A stretch of DNA of 64,000 bases, from contig NZ_JAPCWC010000001.1 in the NCBI RefSeq assembly GCF_026420865.1, forward strand, positions 496,001 to 560,000, read 5' to 3'. Origin of the DNA: Novosphingobium clariflavum. Its GTDB lineage: Bacteria; Pseudomonadota; Alphaproteobacteria; Sphingomonadales; Sphingomonadaceae. The notes below the pieces were generated by a model. It ran no database searches, was not told the origin of the DNA, and worked only from the letters and a program-made list of their open reading frames with translations. Positions within the stretch are counted from its first letter, which is position 1. Every line of letters begins with the position of its first letter. The translations under genes were made by a program, and so were the position numbers. Positions 62,431-64,000 of the stretch are shown here, in pieces.

Positions 62431-64000
62431 ATGGGAAGGGCAACCTCCAGGTCCATCAGGTGCAACCAGGCGTCGGCATCGCTGCTGGCGATGGCGGCGA
62501 TGATGACAGTGTCGTTTCCGGCGTGTGCGCAGGAAACCGCAGCGCAAGACGGTACCGCCCAGCAGCCACCCAGCGCCGAGGACATCATAGTCACCGGTTT
62601 CCGCGCCTCGCTGAACGCGGCGCTGGCCGACAAGCGCGATCAGACTGCCGCCATCGACACGATCAAGGCCGAAGACCTGGGCAAGTTTCCCGATTCCAAT
62701 CTGGCCGAATCGATGCAGCGCATTCCCGGCGTCGCCCTCCAGCGCGGCGATGGCGGCGAAGGCAAGAACATCTCCGTGCGCGGCCTTGGCGCCGACTTCA
62801 CCCGCGTGCGCATCAACGGCATGGAATCCGCAGCCCAGACCGGCGGCTCGGACATCTACGGGGCCGGCAACAATGGGCGCAGCTTCGACTTCAACGTCTT
62901 CCCCACCGAGATCTTCTCCGCGCTCACCGTGCGCAAGACGCCATCGGCGGATGTCGAGGAAGGCTCGCTGGGGGCGACCGTCGATCTCAGCGCGCCAAGG
63001 CCGTTCGATTCCGCCAAGGCTTTCGTCCTCTCGGCCACCGCACGCGGAGTTTGGAACGAATTGTCGAAGCAGGTCGATCCGCGCGCGTCCGCGCTGGTCT
63101 CCAAGCAGTTCGGCGACAGCGGCTTCGGCGTGCTGGGTTCGATCGCCTACCAGAAACGCCATACGCGCGAAGTAGGCTATTCGGCGGTCGACATTCTCTC
63201 GGCCAACCAGAACGGCATGTTCTGCTCGCCGCTGGGCCTTACCCCGCAGACCCCGGCCACGAGTGCGACGACCGGCGCCAGCGCCGCGAACTGCTCCACC
63301 GGCAATCCGCGCACCAGCGATCCTGCGGCCTACCAGACCGTCTATGACGCCCGCCGCGACGATTTGCCGAATACCCCCGGCAGCGGCGCCTTCTTCCCGC
63401 GCATTCCCCGCTACATCAATTCGCAGCAGTCGCAGGAGCGCATCGGCGGAACGATGACGCTGCAGTACAAGCCAGACGACGACACCGACATCTCGCTCGA
63501 CCTGCTGTATTCCCGCTTCAACGTCACGCGCGACGATAATTACATCGAGGCAATATCGTTCGGCCGTTCGGCATCGAACCAGGGCTACCCGATGATGTCG
63601 CTCAAGGATGTCCAGCTTTCCGATCTGGGATCGGTGGAATATGCCCTGCTCGACGGCGTCGACGTGCGTTCGGAAGGCCTGCACTCCGAATACTCGACCA
63701 CGTTCAAGCAGGCCAACCTCAACTTCATGCACCGCTTCGGCGACCGACTGACGGTGGACGGCAAGGTGGGCCTCAACCGCTCCGTCTGGCGCGACAAGGT
63801 CCGCATGCAGTACTACATGGATGCGCTCGATACCGACAACTTCTCGATCGACTACAGGGATGGCGGCCAGACGCCGGTCCTGGGCTTCGGTTTCGACGTC
63901 TCCGATCCCACGCAGTTCCGTTACGGCGTTTCGCCGGGCGCCGGCGTCGTCACCGGCGGGTTCAGCCTTCAGGGCAAACCCGCCACCAACACCACCAACG
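62431..64000 (+). CDS. TonB-dependent receptor, 5' part only (TonB-Xanth-Caul type)
   Basis: The first 523 codons of a receptor that continues past the right edge. GGGAG precedes ATG 62431 by eight bases. A signal peptide (QASASLLAMAAMMTVSFPAC, then AQE) leads to EDIIVTGFRASLNAALADKR, DQTAAIDTIKAEDLGKFPDS, NLAESMQRIPGVALQRGDGG and ISVRGLGADFTRVRINGME. This is the signature of the Xanthomonas-Caulobacter oligosaccharide receptor subfamily. It is divergent from the CE12-GH28-RhaM-GH35-GH105 operon, so it is the likely outer-membrane port for rhamnogalacturonan oligomers. Confidence 0.94.
   Translation, partial: MGRATSRSIRCNQASASLLAMAAMMTVSFPACAQETAAQDGTAQQPPSAEDIIVTGFRASLNAALADKRDQTAAIDTIKAEDLGKFPDSNLAESMQRIPGVALQRGDGGEGKNISVRGLGADFTRVRINGMESAAQTGGSDIYGAGNNGRSFDFNVFPTEIFSALTVRKTPSADVEEGSLGATVDLSAPRPFDSAKAFVLSATARGVWNELSKQVDPRASALVSKQFGDSGFGVLGSIAYQKRHTREVGYSAVDILSANQNGMFCSPLGLTPQTPATSATTGASAANCSTGNPRTSDPAAYQTVYDARRDDLPNTPGSGAFFPRIPRYINSQQSQERIGGTMTLQYKPDDDTDISLDLLYSRFNVTRDDNYIEAISFGRSASNQGYPMMSLKDVQLSDLGSVEYALLDGVDVRSEGLHSEYSTTFKQANLNFMHRFGDRLTVDGKVGLNRSVWRDKVRMQYYMDALDTDNFSIDYRDGGQTPVLGFGFDVSDPTQFRYGVSPGAGVVTGGFSLQGKPATNTTN

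Overview
The window is a GC-rich chromosomal segment from a heterotrophic alphaproteobacterium, most likely a sphingomonad (Novosphingobium/Sphingomonas-like). The main reasons are four TonB-dependent receptors with a DIIVTG/DIVVTG plug start, strong GC3 bias, intergenic repeats of the CTTCGACAAGCTCAG kind, an HWE-type kinase and several glycan loci organised around a receptor. No rRNA, tRNA, CRISPR array, insertion sequence, integrase or replication gene was seen. Everything here is read from sequence alone; family names rest on motif recognition, not on database searches.

Layout. (1) 1-6.6 kb: a ROK repressor, cut by the window edge, divergent from a receptor, a YdcF/DUF218 protein and an S1/P1-nuclease/phospholipase C-like protein, facing a GPH sugar symporter; substrate unknown. 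(2) 6.6-9.2 kb: a small PilZ-like protein, a PAS-PAS-HWE histidine kinase carrying a one-base frameshift, and a repeat-bearing gap. (3) 9.2-20.1 kb: a PL11 rhamnogalacturonan lyase; then a LacI regulator and FHS sugar permease divergent from a receptor, a flavin-dependent halogenase and a GH3 glycosidase, with a paired palindromic operator between them. (4) 20.1-24.5 kb: ornithine cyclodeaminase-like, dihydrodipicolinate synthase-like and aldehyde dehydrogenase genes under a divergent GntR/FCD regulator. (5) 24.5-40.9 kb: a pectin block: Tat-exported exo-rhamnogalacturonan-lyase-like enzyme with a DUF6250 partner, esterase, GH43, GH51 arabinofuranosidase, receptor, Tat-exported mannonate-dehydratase-like protein, KdgD, a LysR regulator and a hexarate permease. 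(6) 41-49.3 kb: a two-component system divergent from a MacAB-TolC-like export operon; its NtrC-like regulator has lost the ATPase and sigma-54 motifs. (7) 49.3-52.9 kb: SBF-like transporter, LysR, IclR and an AT-rich lipoprotein. (8) 53-64 kb: a rhamnogalacturonan operon (CE12 esterase, GH28, RhaM, GH35, GH105, GPH symporter) divergent from a fourth receptor that runs off the right edge.

Inferred working: outer receptors import pectin fragments; secreted or periplasmic PL11, the PL26-like lyase, CE12, GH28, GH35, GH43 and GH51 trim rhamnogalacturonan backbone and galactan/arabinan side chains; GPH/FHS/hexarate permeases carry products inward; cytoplasmic GH105 splits unsaturated disaccharides, RhaM equilibrates L-rhamnose, and KdgD sends oxidised uronate (5-dehydro-4-deoxyglucarate) to alpha-ketoglutarate semialdehyde, which the aldehyde dehydrogenase at 20.1 kb could oxidise. 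Two AT-rich orphan genes (28.3 and 52.5 kb) share the same flanking sequence modules and look like acquired cassettes.
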